DNA of 64,000 nt from Granulosicoccus sp. (GCA_020627685.1 JAHDGK010000028.1:1-64000), one strand, 5' to 3'. Numbered from the stretch's first letter, positions 12,344 through 21,634 are shown. Translations and numbers: made by a program. The notes: generated by a model not told the origin, from the sequence alone.

Positions 12344-12889
12344 GTGGCACGTGTGACACGCACCCATTGGGTTGAGAGCGCAATATTTCTGCTCATTATC
12401 GTGGTCTTTTATGGGTTTTCATTCGAGTTCAATCAGCCCATTGAAATCTACCGTTATGGGGCGACGGCGTGGCCACGGGTGATTATTGGCGTGTTGCTGT
12501 TCGCAACGATAGGCAACATCTGGTTTCAACATAAATACGGATCATCTTCGCAGGGCACAATCGGCCATAATGAGGATGAAGCGGATTTCAGCGATCCTAA
12601 AACAGTCACCCGTATGGCTGGAGTTTTGTTGACGCCTTTAATCTTTGCGTGGTTGCTAAAACCTGTCGGCATCTATTTCTCTGCGCCGTTCTTTATCGCC
12701 GCCGTTATGTGGTTGTTCGGCGAGCGCCGCTGGAAAGCGATCCTTATAATGACTGTTGTTATTTATGTCCTTTTCATCGGGCTATTCCTTGTCGTCTTGA
12801 ATGCGCCTTTGCCTCAAGGCAACGTATCGCCTTTCTATGACATTAGCGCCTGGATCCTAACGATGAACGCTAAATTGCAGGGGTTGTGA
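12344..12889 (+). CDS. TTT transporter small membrane subunit, TctB-like
   Basis: A 181-residue protein with four predicted membrane helices (about 11-28, 42-60, 92-110 and 116-151), the usual TctB topology. The N-terminal helix is followed by the conserved YRYGATAWPRVI region. The start is GTG 12344 with AAGGAG upstream. It lies between the binding protein and TctA, 7 bases ahead of the latter. TctB sequences diverge greatly, so context and topology carry the call. Confidence 0.85.
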   Translation: MARVTRTHWVESAIFLLIIVVFYGFSFEFNQPIEIYRYGATAWPRVIIGVLLFATIGNIWFQHKYGSSSQGTIGHNEDEADFSDPKTVTRMAGVLLTPLIFAWLLKPVGIYFSAPFFIAAVMWLFGERRWKAILIMTVVIYVLFIGLFLVVLNAPLPQGNVSPFYDISAWILTMNAKLQGL

Positions 12890-12896
12890 GCAAGCC

Positions 12897-14390
12897 ATGA
12901 TAGAGAATTTTCTGGCCGGGTCCGCGGCTCTCTTCGGCGATCCATTTACCATCGGAATATTTGTTTTTGGCGTTATCGGTGGCATGCTTTTCGGCGCTAT
13001 TCCGGGCGTCAGCATGCTCACACTGGCCGCGATTTTGTTGCCATTCACGGCGTCCCTCGAACCCGCTCAAGGGGTCATGTTATTCGCCGTTATTTACTGC
13101 ACCGGAACCTACGGTGGTGCAATCACCGCCATACTTTTTAATATCCCCGGTTCCGCTGAAAATGCACCGACGGCATTCGACGGTTACCCGATGACTCTGA
13201 AAGGTCAATCCGGCAAAGCTGTGGGTGCGGCGGTATTGTGTTCTGCCATTGGCGGTATGGCCTCAGCACTGGTGATGATGGCGGCAACTGAACCGTTGGC
13301 CAATTGGGCTATTCGTAACATTGGCCCACCTGAAATATTCGCCCTCGTATTTTTTGGGTTGGCGGTCGCATCCTCTATCGGAGCGCGCACCATTTGGAAA
13401 GGGTGGATGTCTGTGCTAATCGGGCTCCTGATCGCAACTATTGGACAAGACCCCGTAGGCGGCATCAACCGTTATAACTTTGGCATTGGAGATCTGGCCG
13501 CCGGGATCGCATTTGTTCCAGCCATTTTGGGCTTCTTTGCCGTTTCCGAGATCTTCGTACAAGCGGAGAAAAAAGCCAGTGGAAAATACAAAGCCCCTAA
13601 AGTGTCCATGACCTTCCCTTCCTGGCTAGAGCTATGGATGCACAAGGTTGCGGTAGCACGTTCCGTCGTTGTCGGGTTTTTGTGTGGCATCTTGCCGGGT
13701 ATCGGTGCGACATTGGCAGCCTTCATGAGTTATGGCGAAGCCGTTCGCTGGTCCAAAAACCGCGAGGAATTCGGCAAAGGCAAACTTGAAGGAGTGATAT
13801 CGGCCGAGACCGCAAACAACGCAGCAACGGGTGCAGCGATGATCCCATTGCTAGCCTTGGGTCTACCTGGCGGAGCATTAACCGCGATGATGGTAGTGGT
13901 CTTTCAGATGCATGATCTACAACCTGGACCTTTGGTCTTTATGCTGTCGCCAGATTTGATTTGGATTGTTTTTGCGGCAATGTTCTACGCCAACCTTTCT
14001 ATCCTGATCATAGGCGTGGTTGAAACTAAAACGATTCTCAACCTGCTTAAAATTCCATTTCAGTTTCTTGCACCGCTGATACTTATGTTGGCAGCGACCG
14101 GTGCGTACATCAACCGAGGCTTGGTTCTAGACGTTATCGTTATGGTCCTTGCCGGTATCGCAGGTTATTTGTTGCGTCGTTCAGGGTTTTCTATACCGGG
14201 AATAGTATTGGGCCTAATTTTGGGTAAAATTGGCGAACAGAATTTTGCGCAGGGTATGCAGATGGTGCACTACGATTTGGGCACTTATTTCTCGCGTCCT
14301 ATCTGTGCAATCCTGATTTTTGCCGGATTCGTTACGCTGTGTTCCAGCGTGTATCGAGCCTTTAAATCCCCCAAATCTGTAGAAGAGTAA
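12897..14390 (+). CDS. TTT transporter large membrane subunit, TctA-like
   Basis: A 497-residue permease with about twelve membrane helices. Family signatures are clear: GAIPGVSMLTLAAILLP near residue 30, YCTGTYGGAITAILFNIPG near 65, and the repeat copy GILPGIGATLAAFMSYGEA near 265, with NNAATGAAMIPLLALGLPG near 305. It uses the ion gradient to move the substrate delivered by TctC. It is followed after about 70 bases by the acylating aldehyde dehydrogenase gene. Confidence 0.93.
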   Translation: MIENFLAGSAALFGDPFTIGIFVFGVIGGMLFGAIPGVSMLTLAAILLPFTASLEPAQGVMLFAVIYCTGTYGGAITAILFNIPGSAENAPTAFDGYPMTLKGQSGKAVGAAVLCSAIGGMASALVMMAATEPLANWAIRNIGPPEIFALVFFGLAVASSIGARTIWKGWMSVLIGLLIATIGQDPVGGINRYNFGIGDLAAGIAFVPAILGFFAVSEIFVQAEKKASGKYKAPKVSMTFPSWLELWMHKVAVARSVVVGFLCGILPGIGATLAAFMSYGEAVRWSKNREEFGKGKLEGVISAETANNAATGAAMIPLLALGLPGGALTAMMVVVFQMHDLQPGPLVFMLSPDLIWIVFAAMFYANLSILIIGVVETKTILNLLKIPFQFLAPLILMLAATGAYINRGLVLDVIVMVLAGIAGYLLRRSGFSIPGIVLGLILGKIGEQNFAQGMQMVHYDLGTYFSRPICAILIFAGFVTLCSSVYRAFKSPKSVEE

Positions 14391-14463
14391 TGAACTCCTG
14401 CCAGCATCACCCACAATACAACTCGTGTACCTTCATAGGTAATGCAAGCATGGAGGCTCTGTG

Positions 14464-15849
14464 ATGAGTCTAGATAACATTGAATCGATCGTCGCGCGGG
14501 CAAAGATCGCGCAGGCTCGTTACGAAGCTGAGGGTTCACAGCTTCGCTATGATCGCGCGGCTCAGGCAGCTGCTTGGGCAATTATGGAACCTGCGCGAAA
14601 TCGTGAGTTGGCTGAATTAGCAGTGCAGACCACGGGGCTTGGAAATGTGCCCGATAAAATCACCAAAAATCATCGCAAAACCCTGGGTGTCATGCACGAT
14701 ATTCAAGGTGCGATGACCTTCGGTGTGATTTCCGATGACCCTGCAACGGGGATAACAGAAATAGCCCGTGCAAAAGGGGTCGTCGCGGCTATCGTACCTT
14801 CAACGAATCCGGCTGCCACGCCTGCCAACAACATCATTAACGCCCTTAAATGCGGCAACGCGATTGTGATAGCACCTTCACCCAAAGGTGTGGCCTGTGC
14901 AGAACGGTTGTTGGAGTATGTGCATGCAGAATTCGCCAAGATCAATGAGGACCCAGACTTAGTACAGATGGTGCCGGCGCCTGGATCGAAAGAAAAGACG
15001 CAAGCGTTGATGGAAGCGTGTGACATGATCGTTGCCACCGGCAGCCAGAACAACGTACATCGTGCCCAGACTGCTGGTACGCCTGCTGTAGCGGTGGGTG
15101 CAGGCAATGTCACGGTTATTGTTGACGAAACCGCCGATCTGGATGCCGCGGCTGAGAAGATCCGTGCATCGAAATGCTTCGACAACGCCACTTCGTGTAG
15201 TTCGGAAAATTCGGTTGTCGTTGTCGATGCAATTTACTCGGACTTTGTCGCCGCGATGGCGCGTAACGGCGGCGCGTTGGTGGAGGATGAGGCTGGGATC
15301 ATTGCCAAGCTTTGGCCTGATGGGCATCTGAATCGTTCGGTGATTGCACAAGATGCTGACAAAATGATCGCCGCGCTGGATCTAGACGTTCCGCCAGGCA
15401 CTGACTACATCGCTGTTCCGACAACGGGCATCGGATCCGATCATCCTTTATCGGGAGAGAAGTTAAGCCGGGTACTTACAGTGTATCGCGCGCCGGATTT
15501 CGACAGTGCTGTCGAGGTGACCCGCCGCATTCAAGAACATCAAGGCGCGGGTCATTCCGTTGGCTTACATACTGCCGATGACAGTCGGGCAGCTGTCTTG
15601 GCTACGGCTATTCCTACTAGCCGAGTGATTGTCAATCAGGCGCACACATTCGCCACGGGTGGCTCATTTACAAACGGCATGCCGTTTTCCCTGTCAATGG
15701 GTTGCGGTACCTGGGGCGGTAATTCTGTTAACGAAAACGTCAACTACAGACACTTCATGCAATCGACCAAGATCATTCGCGAGATTCCGTCGCGAGAGCC
15801 AAGCTTGGATGAGATCTTTGTCGATTACTGGAACGCCGCTGGCCAATGA
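14464..15849 (+). CDS. sauS: CoA-acylating aldehyde dehydrogenase, probably sulfoacetaldehyde dehydrogenase (acylating) SauS
   Basis: A 461-residue member of the aldehyde dehydrogenase superfamily, of the short EutE/SauS acylating type. The catalytic cysteine is Cys245 in NATSCSSENS. The nucleotide-binding part includes VAAIVPSTNPAATPANN and the loop VATGSQNNVHRAQ. In Cupriavidus necator SauS reduces sulfoacetyl-CoA to sulfoacetaldehyde with NADPH. The coupling here to an acyl-CoA ligase (4-base overlap), an anion importer and a TauE/SafE exporter reproduces that pathway's logic. Substrate assignment is inferred; other short acyl-CoA substrates remain possible. Start ATG 14464 has GGAGG 7 bases upstream; a GTG lies one codon earlier. 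Confidence 0.7.
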   Translation: MSLDNIESIVARAKIAQARYEAEGSQLRYDRAAQAAAWAIMEPARNRELAELAVQTTGLGNVPDKITKNHRKTLGVMHDIQGAMTFGVISDDPATGITEIARAKGVVAAIVPSTNPAATPANNIINALKCGNAIVIAPSPKGVACAERLLEYVHAEFAKINEDPDLVQMVPAPGSKEKTQALMEACDMIVATGSQNNVHRAQTAGTPAVAVGAGNVTVIVDETADLDAAAEKIRASKCFDNATSCSSENSVVVVDAIYSDFVAAMARNGGALVEDEAGIIAKLWPDGHLNRSVIAQDADKMIAALDLDVPPGTDYIAVPTTGIGSDHPLSGEKLSRVLTVYRAPDFDSAVEVTRRIQEHQGAGHSVGLHTADDSRAAVLATAIPTSRVIVNQAHTFATGGSFTNGMPFSLSMGCGTWGGNSVNENVNYRHFMQSTKIIREIPSREPSLDEIFVDYWNAAGQ

Positions 15850-17339
15850 AGTTTGATCGCCTAACACCTCCTGCCGGCACTGTTCGTGACTGGGTAGACT
15901 CGCGGGCACACGAGGGAGGCACAGCGTTTGTTTTTCCGGAAACCGGTGAAACGTTAACCTGGCCGGATCTGCAAACACACGCAGCTAACATCGCAGGCGA
16001 TTTAACCGCGCAGGGAATTGCCAAAGGCGAAAGCGTTGTTGTTATGCATCCCAATGGGCTTGAGGGTGTCAAAGCGCTTTTTGCCGTGCTCTATGGTGGA
16101 TTCCGAGTGACCATGCTCAATCTTGCTGCTGGTCCCGAGGCTCTAGGTTATGCAATGGAGCATTCTGAAGCGCGAGTAGCATTTGTCGATGATGCTCAGT
16201 TGGAATCTTTTAATCAGATTCGCCCGGCTACACTGAATCTTTTCGCATCGAGTGGCGAGAGTGCACAACTGCACGACATTGCCCCTGCTGACGATGCGTT
16301 ATTGATGTACACCTCCGGCACAACCGGGCGTCCAAAAGGGGTGGTACACACTCAATCAAGTCTGCTTGCCGGTGGATGGACAGTCAGTGTGGCGCACGAA
16401 CTTACACCGCAAGATCGCGGCATGGGTGTTCTGCCGTTTTACCATATCAATGGCTTGTGTGTTTCCGTCATGGGTAGCCTGGTTTCCGGTGGTTCACTGG
16501 CCATGGTGTCGAAGTTCTCCGCCAGTAAGTTTTGGGACCAAGCCGCATCTGCTGGCATCACTTGGTTTTCGGTGGTTCCTACGATAATCAGCCATTTATT
16601 GCACGGTGCTGCTGAACCTGAACCTGCGCTCAAGGCACAGCTTAGATTTGCGCGATCTGCTTCATCTGCGCTCGCCATCGAAACACAACGCGCCTTCCAG
16701 GAGCGCTTTGGGTTAGCGATAGTGGAGTCACTTGGTCTGACCGAGACGGCAGCGCAGTGCCTGGTCAATCCGCTCGATCCGGCACTGCATAAAATCGGAT
16801 CTGCTGGACAAGCAATAAGTAATGAGGCCCGTATTGCTAATGAAAGCGGGGAGGAGTGCGTACGCGGTGTCGAGGGAGAAATTCAGATTCGTGGCCCTAA
16901 CGTCATGAAGGAATACCTGCGTAACCCAGATGCCACCTCTGGTACATTTCATGGAGATTGGCTTCGTACCGGTGATTTGGGTCGTATGGATGACGACGGA
17001 TACGTTTTTGTTACCGGGCGCCTCAAAGAGCTCATTATCAAAGGCGGTGAAAACATCGCGCCGCGCGAAATTGACGAAGCCCTGTATGAGCATCCCGATG
17101 TCGTTGAAGCTGCCGCGTTCGCTAGACCTTGTGATCGCTATGGCGAGCGTGTCGAAGCAGCTGTGAGACTTAGCGACACATCGACAACCAGTAGTTCAGA
17201 ATTGCTCGCATTCTGCGTAGAACGCGTCGGTCAATTCAAAACGCCTGACACAGTGCACATCCTGCCAGAGTTGCCCAAAGGCCCTTCGGGGAAAATTCAG
17301 CGGCTTTACCTTAACGAGATGCTCTACGGAGCCACCTAA
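15846..17339 (+). CDS. sauT: AMP-forming acyl-CoA ligase, probably sulfoacetate-CoA ligase SauT
   Basis: A 497-residue ANL-superfamily adenylating enzyme. The P-loop-like motif MYTSGTTGRPKGVVH is near residue 155, the A5 motif SLGLTETAAQ near 298, the hinge GDLGRMDDDGY near 375, and the C-terminal catalytic region LKELIIKGGENIAPREID near 395, ending in the lysine motif KGPSGKIQR. It overlaps sauS by ATGA. SauT activates sulfoacetate to sulfoacetyl-CoA with ATP in C. necator; here import by TctABC would supply the acid. The sequence alone cannot separate it from other short-chain ligases, so the symbol rests on neighbourhood. Confidence 0.68.
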   Translation: MKFDRLTPPAGTVRDWVDSRAHEGGTAFVFPETGETLTWPDLQTHAANIAGDLTAQGIAKGESVVVMHPNGLEGVKALFAVLYGGFRVTMLNLAAGPEALGYAMEHSEARVAFVDDAQLESFNQIRPATLNLFASSGESAQLHDIAPADDALLMYTSGTTGRPKGVVHTQSSLLAGGWTVSVAHELTPQDRGMGVLPFYHINGLCVSVMGSLVSGGSLAMVSKFSASKFWDQAASAGITWFSVVPTIISHLLHGAAEPEPALKAQLRFARSASSALAIETQRAFQERFGLAIVESLGLTETAAQCLVNPLDPALHKIGSAGQAISNEARIANESGEECVRGVEGEIQIRGPNVMKEYLRNPDATSGTFHGDWLRTGDLGRMDDDGYVFVTGRLKELIIKGGENIAPREIDEALYEHPDVVEAAAFARPCDRYGERVEAAVRLSDTSTTSSSELLAFCVERVGQFKTPDTVHILPELPKGPSGKIQRLYLNEMLYGAT

Positions 17340-17358
17340 GTTAGCCCTCTCGTTGTGG

Positions 17359-18126
17359 TTAACTCAAGCCGTTCAGGATTAAGCGGCACCCCATCAGGAA
17401 GAAGGCAATCAGCACCGCTTTGCGAAACAGCTCCTGACTGACACGGTCGCGGAGCACTTCGCCAATCCGAAAGCCGACAAGAACAACACAGAGCGCTAAC
17501 GCTGACTTTATAAAAACTGGAAAGGTCATGATGCCGGCCACCAGCTGCCCGGCACCCAGTGGAAGAACGCCGGCTAAAAACAAAAATCCGGTTACGCCGA
17601 TGAAATACTCCTTGGACACATCCCGCGCCACCAGATACATGGCTACGACCGGCGACCAGATCGAGCTGATCCCGCCCAGTACACCCGCCAAAATTCCGAA
17701 CCCAAGTTGCCAGCCGCGGCCAGGCCCGATCGCAAGCTTAATTCCCAACAGTAGGTTGAGCGAGAACAAAACCATCGCCACTCCAATGGCAACGGTCAGA
17801 AGCGCTGTTGGGTAATCGGCAATAAACATAGAGGCGATAAAGATACTAACCATGATCGCGACGGCAAACAGCCAGTATTCGCGGGCGATGGCCATCTTGT
17901 TAGGTGAATGGGCAAACTGAAGCGAATTAGTGGCAAGGATCGACAACCATAAGAGCGGAATTGCTTCCGTAGGTGGCATGATCAAGGTTAGAAACGCCAT
18001 GGATGCTGCGGGTAGCCCGATGCCTAGGAAACCTTTCACGATTGCAGCGAACAGGAAGATCACCACAAGTTGAGCGGTCTGTATCGCATCGAAGTTTTGG
18101 ACAAGCGCAGCAATCGTCTCGTTCAT
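17359..18126 (-). CDS. TauE/SafE family membrane exporter (sulfite or sulfoacetate)
   Basis: A polytopic protein of about 255 residues with eight membrane helices in two repeats. The first repeat motif is KGFLGIGLPAASMAFLTL and the second is near AGVLGGISSIWSPVVAMYL, the usual TauE/SafE pattern. The family exports sulfite or sulfoacetate, or other anions, in sulfonate degraders. It is convergent with sauT, 19 bases apart, supporting a sulfur role: sulfite is released when sulfoacetaldehyde is desulfonated. I chose ATG 18126; a longer frame begins at 18186 without a better ribosome site. Confidence 0.8.
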   Translation of the reverse strand: MNETIAALVQNFDAIQTAQLVVIFLFAAIVKGFLGIGLPAASMAFLTLIMPPTEAIPLLWLSILATNSLQFAHSPNKMAIAREYWLFAVAIMVSIFIASMFIADYPTALLTVAIGVAMVLFSLNLLLGIKLAIGPGRGWQLGFGILAGVLGGISSIWSPVVAMYLVARDVSKEYFIGVTGFLFLAGVLPLGAGQLVAGIMTFPVFIKSALALCVVLVGFRIGEVLRDRVSQELFRKAVLIAFFLMGCRLILNGLS

Positions 18127-18400
18127 GGGCTTGTCATCCGACCCAGCAACATCGCTACATTCATCGCCGAATCCATCCAACTGCACACTGCAGTGATTCG
18201 TTATAGGTCATGGAGAGTCGCGGATCCGAATTTGGCCTGCTGGGAGGCGGTATTCTGTAGGATTTGAATGCTATTTACAAAACCGAAAACCCGGTTGTGA
18301 CCTTTTGGCTACACTCAGAGCCTGAAAATGGCTATAAAGCCTGTATAGAACAATACCGGAGTTTGCTTAGGACACAGCGTTGATCGACTTAGGAGATCTT

Positions 18401-18799
18401 ATGATTCGCGGCAGTTGCTTGTGTGGGAAAGTTAAGTACGAATATGATGGCGAGATAGAGGAGATTGCGATGTGCCATTGCTCCCAGTGTCGAAAGGCTC
18501 AGGGAGGCGCATTTGGCACCAACAGTCCGGTGAAAACTGCTCTGTTGAAATTCACGGGAAGTGAGAATATCCGGGAGTTTAAATCAAGTCCCAATAAGGT
18601 TAGGGCGTTTTGTCAGAATTGCGGTAGCCCTTTATACAGTGCGCTAGAAGATTTGGCGGGTGTGTGCAGATTACGACTGGGTACGGTTGATACAGAGTTT
18701 ACGTGCGATAACAAATACCACATATGCGTGGCTTCAAAAGCTCCGTGGCAAACTATCGATGATGAGTTTCCACAGTTTAGCCATAAACCCGGCACATAA
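18401..18799 (+). CDS. GFA-domain (CENP-V/GFA) zinc protein
   Basis: A 132-residue protein of the GFA family (related to proteins once called glutathione-dependent formaldehyde-activating enzymes). Zinc-binding cysteines are visible in GSCLCGKVKY, MCHCSQCRK and FCQNCGSPLY. Start ATG 18401 has AGGAG 7 bases upstream; a TTG at 18380 is less likely. The family's substrates are mostly unknown. It lies in the same direction as the next gene, about 50 bases away, so the two may be co-transcribed. Formaldehyde is generated in the amine pathway of this genome, but a link is speculative. Confidence 0.85.
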   Translation: MIRGSCLCGKVKYEYDGEIEEIAMCHCSQCRKAQGGAFGTNSPVKTALLKFTGSENIREFKSSPNKVRAFCQNCGSPLYSALEDLAGVCRLRLGTVDTEFTCDNKYHICVASKAPWQTIDDEFPQFSHKPGT

Positions 18800-18849
18800 C
18801 ACAAAAGCAGTACTATGTGCTCTTCTAGCTTTTCCATGCTGATAACAAA

Positions 18850-19920
18850 ATGATCAAACCGTTAGAACGAAGCAAAGTGTTCGCCGAGCGTTTCGGTTTA
18901 AGTACCCCCATTCTTTTAGCGCCTATGGCAGGCGCATGTCCAGCTAGTTTATCCATCGCGGTTTCTGGTGCTGGAGGTATGGGTGCTTGCGGTGTATTGC
19001 TCATGGAAGCTGATGCAATAGATACATGGGTAAGTGAAGTACGCGCAGGTACAAACGGTGGCTTTCAGCTAAATACCTGGATTCCTGATCCAGCCCCTAG
19101 TCGAGATAAAGAACATGAAGCAGCGATAAGGCAATTTCTTTCGCAGTGGGGACCACAGGTGGATGAACACGCAGCGGATAAGACTGCTCCTGACTTTGAG
19201 TCGCAGTGTGAAGCGATGATAAAAGCGCGACCACAAGTCATGTCCTCCATCATGGGTTTATATCCAGAGCCTATCGTTAAGCGCATGAAGCAAGCTGACA
19301 TTGCCTGGTTTGCAACTGTCACAACCGTTAGTGAAGCATTAGCGGCTGAAGCTGCGGGCGCAGATGTCATTGTGGCTCAAGGTATGGAAGCTGGCGGGCA
19401 TCGCGGTACGTTTGTATCCGGGGATGCCGAGAAATCATTGGTAGGTTTGTTCTCCTTGTTGCCGGCTGTCGTTGATGCTGTCAACATTCCTGTTGTTGCA
19501 ACAGGTGGTATAGCGGATAGTCGTGGTGCCTCTGCCGCATTGCTACTCGGTGCTAGCGCTGTACAAATTGGAACGGGATTTTTACGCACGCAAGAGGCTG
19601 GAATTGCACCTGCGTGGGCAGCGGCAATGGAAAACATAAGGCCGGAACAAACAACAGCTACTCGTGCGTTTTCCGGGCGCTTGGGGCGAAGCGTTCGAAC
19701 AGACTACATAAAGGCAACAGAGCACGGTGGCGCACCTGTACCTGCTCCCTATCCGATACAGCGCAACTTAACGGCTGCCATGAGAGCCTCAGCTGTGAAA
19801 GAAGATTCCTTAGAAGGCATGCAGGCATGGGCTGGGCAATCGGCATCTTTAGCGCGATGCGATTCAGCTAAAACAGTATTGGAAGACATCTGGGCGGGCA
19901 TGCAAGAAAGCCTTAGTTAG
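18850..19920 (+). CDS. Nitronate monooxygenase family flavoprotein
   Basis: A 356-residue FMN-dependent TIM-barrel enzyme. It starts the barrel with TPILLAPMAGACPASL. The flavin-phosphate region and catalytic-type motif VIVAQGMEAGGHRGTF appears near residue 175, and the second phosphate-binding motif VVATGGIADSRGASAALLLGASAVQIGTGFL near 215. The family oxidises nitronates such as propionate-3-nitronate, detoxifying them, but many members are of unknown substrate. It is followed by a convergent MarR gene. Confidence 0.85.
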   Translation: MIKPLERSKVFAERFGLSTPILLAPMAGACPASLSIAVSGAGGMGACGVLLMEADAIDTWVSEVRAGTNGGFQLNTWIPDPAPSRDKEHEAAIRQFLSQWGPQVDEHAADKTAPDFESQCEAMIKARPQVMSSIMGLYPEPIVKRMKQADIAWFATVTTVSEALAAEAAGADVIVAQGMEAGGHRGTFVSGDAEKSLVGLFSLLPAVVDAVNIPVVATGGIADSRGASAALLLGASAVQIGTGFLRTQEAGIAPAWAAAMENIRPEQTTATRAFSGRLGRSVRTDYIKATEHGGAPVPAPYPIQRNLTAAMRASAVKEDSLEGMQAWAGQSASLARCDSAKTVLEDIWAGMQESLS

Positions 19921-19956
19921 GGCTTTGTTCTAAAGACGTCTGGCGTTAAGACGCTT

Positions 19957-20388
19957 TCAAGTGTCGGAAAGTATCCTCATAACCGTGTGCCAACTGTCTT
20001 CAGCATTGGGCCCTGCCTCTTCAAATACGGTGTTTAATAGCTCTGATTGAGCATCCGTTAATCTTGCCTCAAGCCTCTTACCCGAAGGTGTCAGTCGAAG
20101 CATTTTTATTCGGGCGTCATGAGATGCGCGTTTGCTCTCAACAAGTTCCATTGACAGTAACTGCCGTAGCGGGGTGTTCAAGGCTTGCTTGCTAATGGCT
20201 AAAGCCTCTAGCAAATCGGCCACCGAACCGTCTCGGTTTCTACCGACAAAGTACAAAATACGATGATGTGCCCGATTTAAGCCTCGTTTCTCAAGAAGCC
20301 GATCGGCTTGGGCGGTGAAGGAGCGATAGCCACGGTACAGCAGCTCGATGGCTTCAAGATTCTGTTTTGAATTTAATGGGTCAATCAT
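19957..20388 (-). CDS. MarR family transcriptional regulator
   Basis: A 143-residue winged-helix regulator. The helix-turn-helix is around residues 55-85 (VADLLEALAISKQALNTPLRQLLSMELV), followed by the wing with the Arg/Asp signature SHDARIKMLRLTPSG typical of MarR. It is divergent from an aminotransferase gene and its own ATG lies inside an inverted repeat, implying autoregulation. On its strand TTGACA and TATTGT boxes spaced 17 bases place transcription start at or within a few bases of the ATG, so the message could be nearly leaderless. An AGGAGG about 20 bases upstream of the ATG is too distant for normal use. Confidence 0.9.
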   Translation of the reverse strand: MIDPLNSKQNLEAIELLYRGYRSFTAQADRLLEKRGLNRAHHRILYFVGRNRDGSVADLLEALAISKQALNTPLRQLLSMELVESKRASHDARIKMLRLTPSGKRLEARLTDAQSELLNTVFEEAGPNAEDSWHTVMRILSDT

Positions 20389-20394
20389 ATTGAC
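20380..20394. promoter_or_regulatory. Inverted repeat over the marR start codon
   Basis: GTCAA-TCATA-TTGAC, perfect 5-bp arms sharing the GGTCA/TGACC core with the neighbouring operator at 20423. It overlaps the regulator's start codon and would block its expression if bound. Confidence 0.5.
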
Positions 20395-20422
20395 ACAATA
20401 AGAAAAACCTCCTAGGCTGTCA

Positions 20423-20462
20423 ATAGGTCATAAATATTGACCTATATAGCAGTCATAGGTCA
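20423..20462. promoter_or_regulatory. MarR operator with three ATAGGTCA half-sites
   Basis: ATAGGTCA (20423-20430) and TGACCTAT (20438-20445) form a perfect 8-bp inverted repeat with a 7-base spacer, and a third copy ATAGGTCA stands at 20455-20462. All lie between the divergent marR and aminotransferase genes and overlap the marR -35 box (TTGACA on the minus strand at 20418-20423). Confidence 0.7.
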
Positions 20463-20478
20463 TTGAAAGAGGTCAGAT

Positions 20479-21633
20479 ATGTCCGCACTAAAATTCGCCG
20501 GTCGGGCTGAACGAATTAAAGCGTCACCCATTAGAGAGATTTTGTCCGTATCCAATCGCCCGGGTATGATCTCCTTCGCCGGAGGGCTGCCTGCGGCAGA
20601 CACGTTTCCCGAAGTCGATGCGCTGTCGTTTGAAAAGGGTGACTTACAGTACGGCCCCTCAGAAGGTGAAAGCTATTTGCGAGAGTACGTTGCCGCAGAT
20701 TTGAAGAAAGCTGGATGGCAAGTCAGTGCAGACCAGATTCTGATCTTAACGGGATCTCAGCAGGGTATCGATTTAGTCGGAAAGCTATTCATCGAAAAAG
20801 GTACCGAGGTAGCGGTAGCGTCCACAACCTATTTAGCCGCTTTGCAGGTGTTTTCGTTGTATGGCGCAGACTACGTGCCGTTCGATGTTGATTCCGTCAA
20901 TGACGCCATTGCTCAGACAAAACCAGCGATCTTGTACGCTAACCCGACTTTTCAGAATCCCTCATCTGAGGTGTACACATTGCAACAACGTCAATCTGTT
21001 GCATACGCGTGTGAAGAGAATGGCTCGTTGCTGTTTGAAGATGACCCGTACAGAGAGCTGTGCTATGAACCGTGTGAGCGACAACCTATTTGCTCAATGA
21101 CAAGCCATGGCAGTTGGGTGTATCAGTCGACATTCTCAAAAACTGTAGCACCCGGCTTACGAATAGGGTATCTGGTGTGTTCAGCTGATTTATATCCAAA
21201 GCTTCTAATGCTTAAGCAAGCGTCAGATCTTCATACCAGTAGAGTAGCTCAGCGTCTGGTCATGAATATTTTACATAACGAAGATTTAGCAATCAGGCTA
21301 GAAAAGCTTAGGCATAAATACAAAGCCAAACGTGATGCTTTTGATCAATCCTTACACAAACATTTCTCGCACTTAGCAGCTTGGAATAAGCCTTCCGGTG
21401 GATTGTTTTTTTGGCTAACGTTAAATAGTGATAAAAATATTGATACGAGACAGCTATTAGGAGCGGCAGTAGAAAGTGGAGTAACGTTCATGCCAGGCGA
21501 GCCGTTCTTTGCAGATGGTCGTACGGCGTCAAGTTGCTTTCGACTAAATTTTAGTGGAGCCAGCACGGACGACTATGATGAAGGACTCAGACGGTTAGCA
21601 GTCATTTTTGAAAAACAGATGCTCGAGTGTTGA
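20479..21633 (+). CDS. PLP-dependent aminotransferase (class I/II, LysN/2-aminoadipate type)
   Basis: A 384-residue fold-type I aminotransferase without a fused regulator domain. The PLP Schiff-base lysine is Lys221 in STFSKTVAPGLRIGY. The substrate-entry motif ISFAGGLPAADTFP near residue 31, YGPSEGESYLRE near 58 and YANPTFQNPSSEVY near 155 match the aromatic/2-aminoadipate transaminase group. The C-terminal segment SCFRLNFSG carries the carboxylate-binding arginine. It is transcribed divergently from a MarR gene and directly behind its operator, so it is probably controlled by the MarR ligand. The actual amino acid substrate cannot be told from sequence. Confidence 0.88.
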   Translation: MSALKFAGRAERIKASPIREILSVSNRPGMISFAGGLPAADTFPEVDALSFEKGDLQYGPSEGESYLREYVAADLKKAGWQVSADQILILTGSQQGIDLVGKLFIEKGTEVAVASTTYLAALQVFSLYGADYVPFDVDSVNDAIAQTKPAILYANPTFQNPSSEVYTLQQRQSVAYACEENGSLLFEDDPYRELCYEPCERQPICSMTSHGSWVYQSTFSKTVAPGLRIGYLVCSADLYPKLLMLKQASDLHTSRVAQRLVMNILHNEDLAIRLEKLRHKYKAKRDAFDQSLHKHFSHLAAWNKPSGGLFFWLTLNSDKNIDTRQLLGAAVESGVTFMPGEPFFADGRTASSCFRLNFSGASTDDYDEGLRRLAVIFEKQMLEC

Positions 21634-21634
21634 G

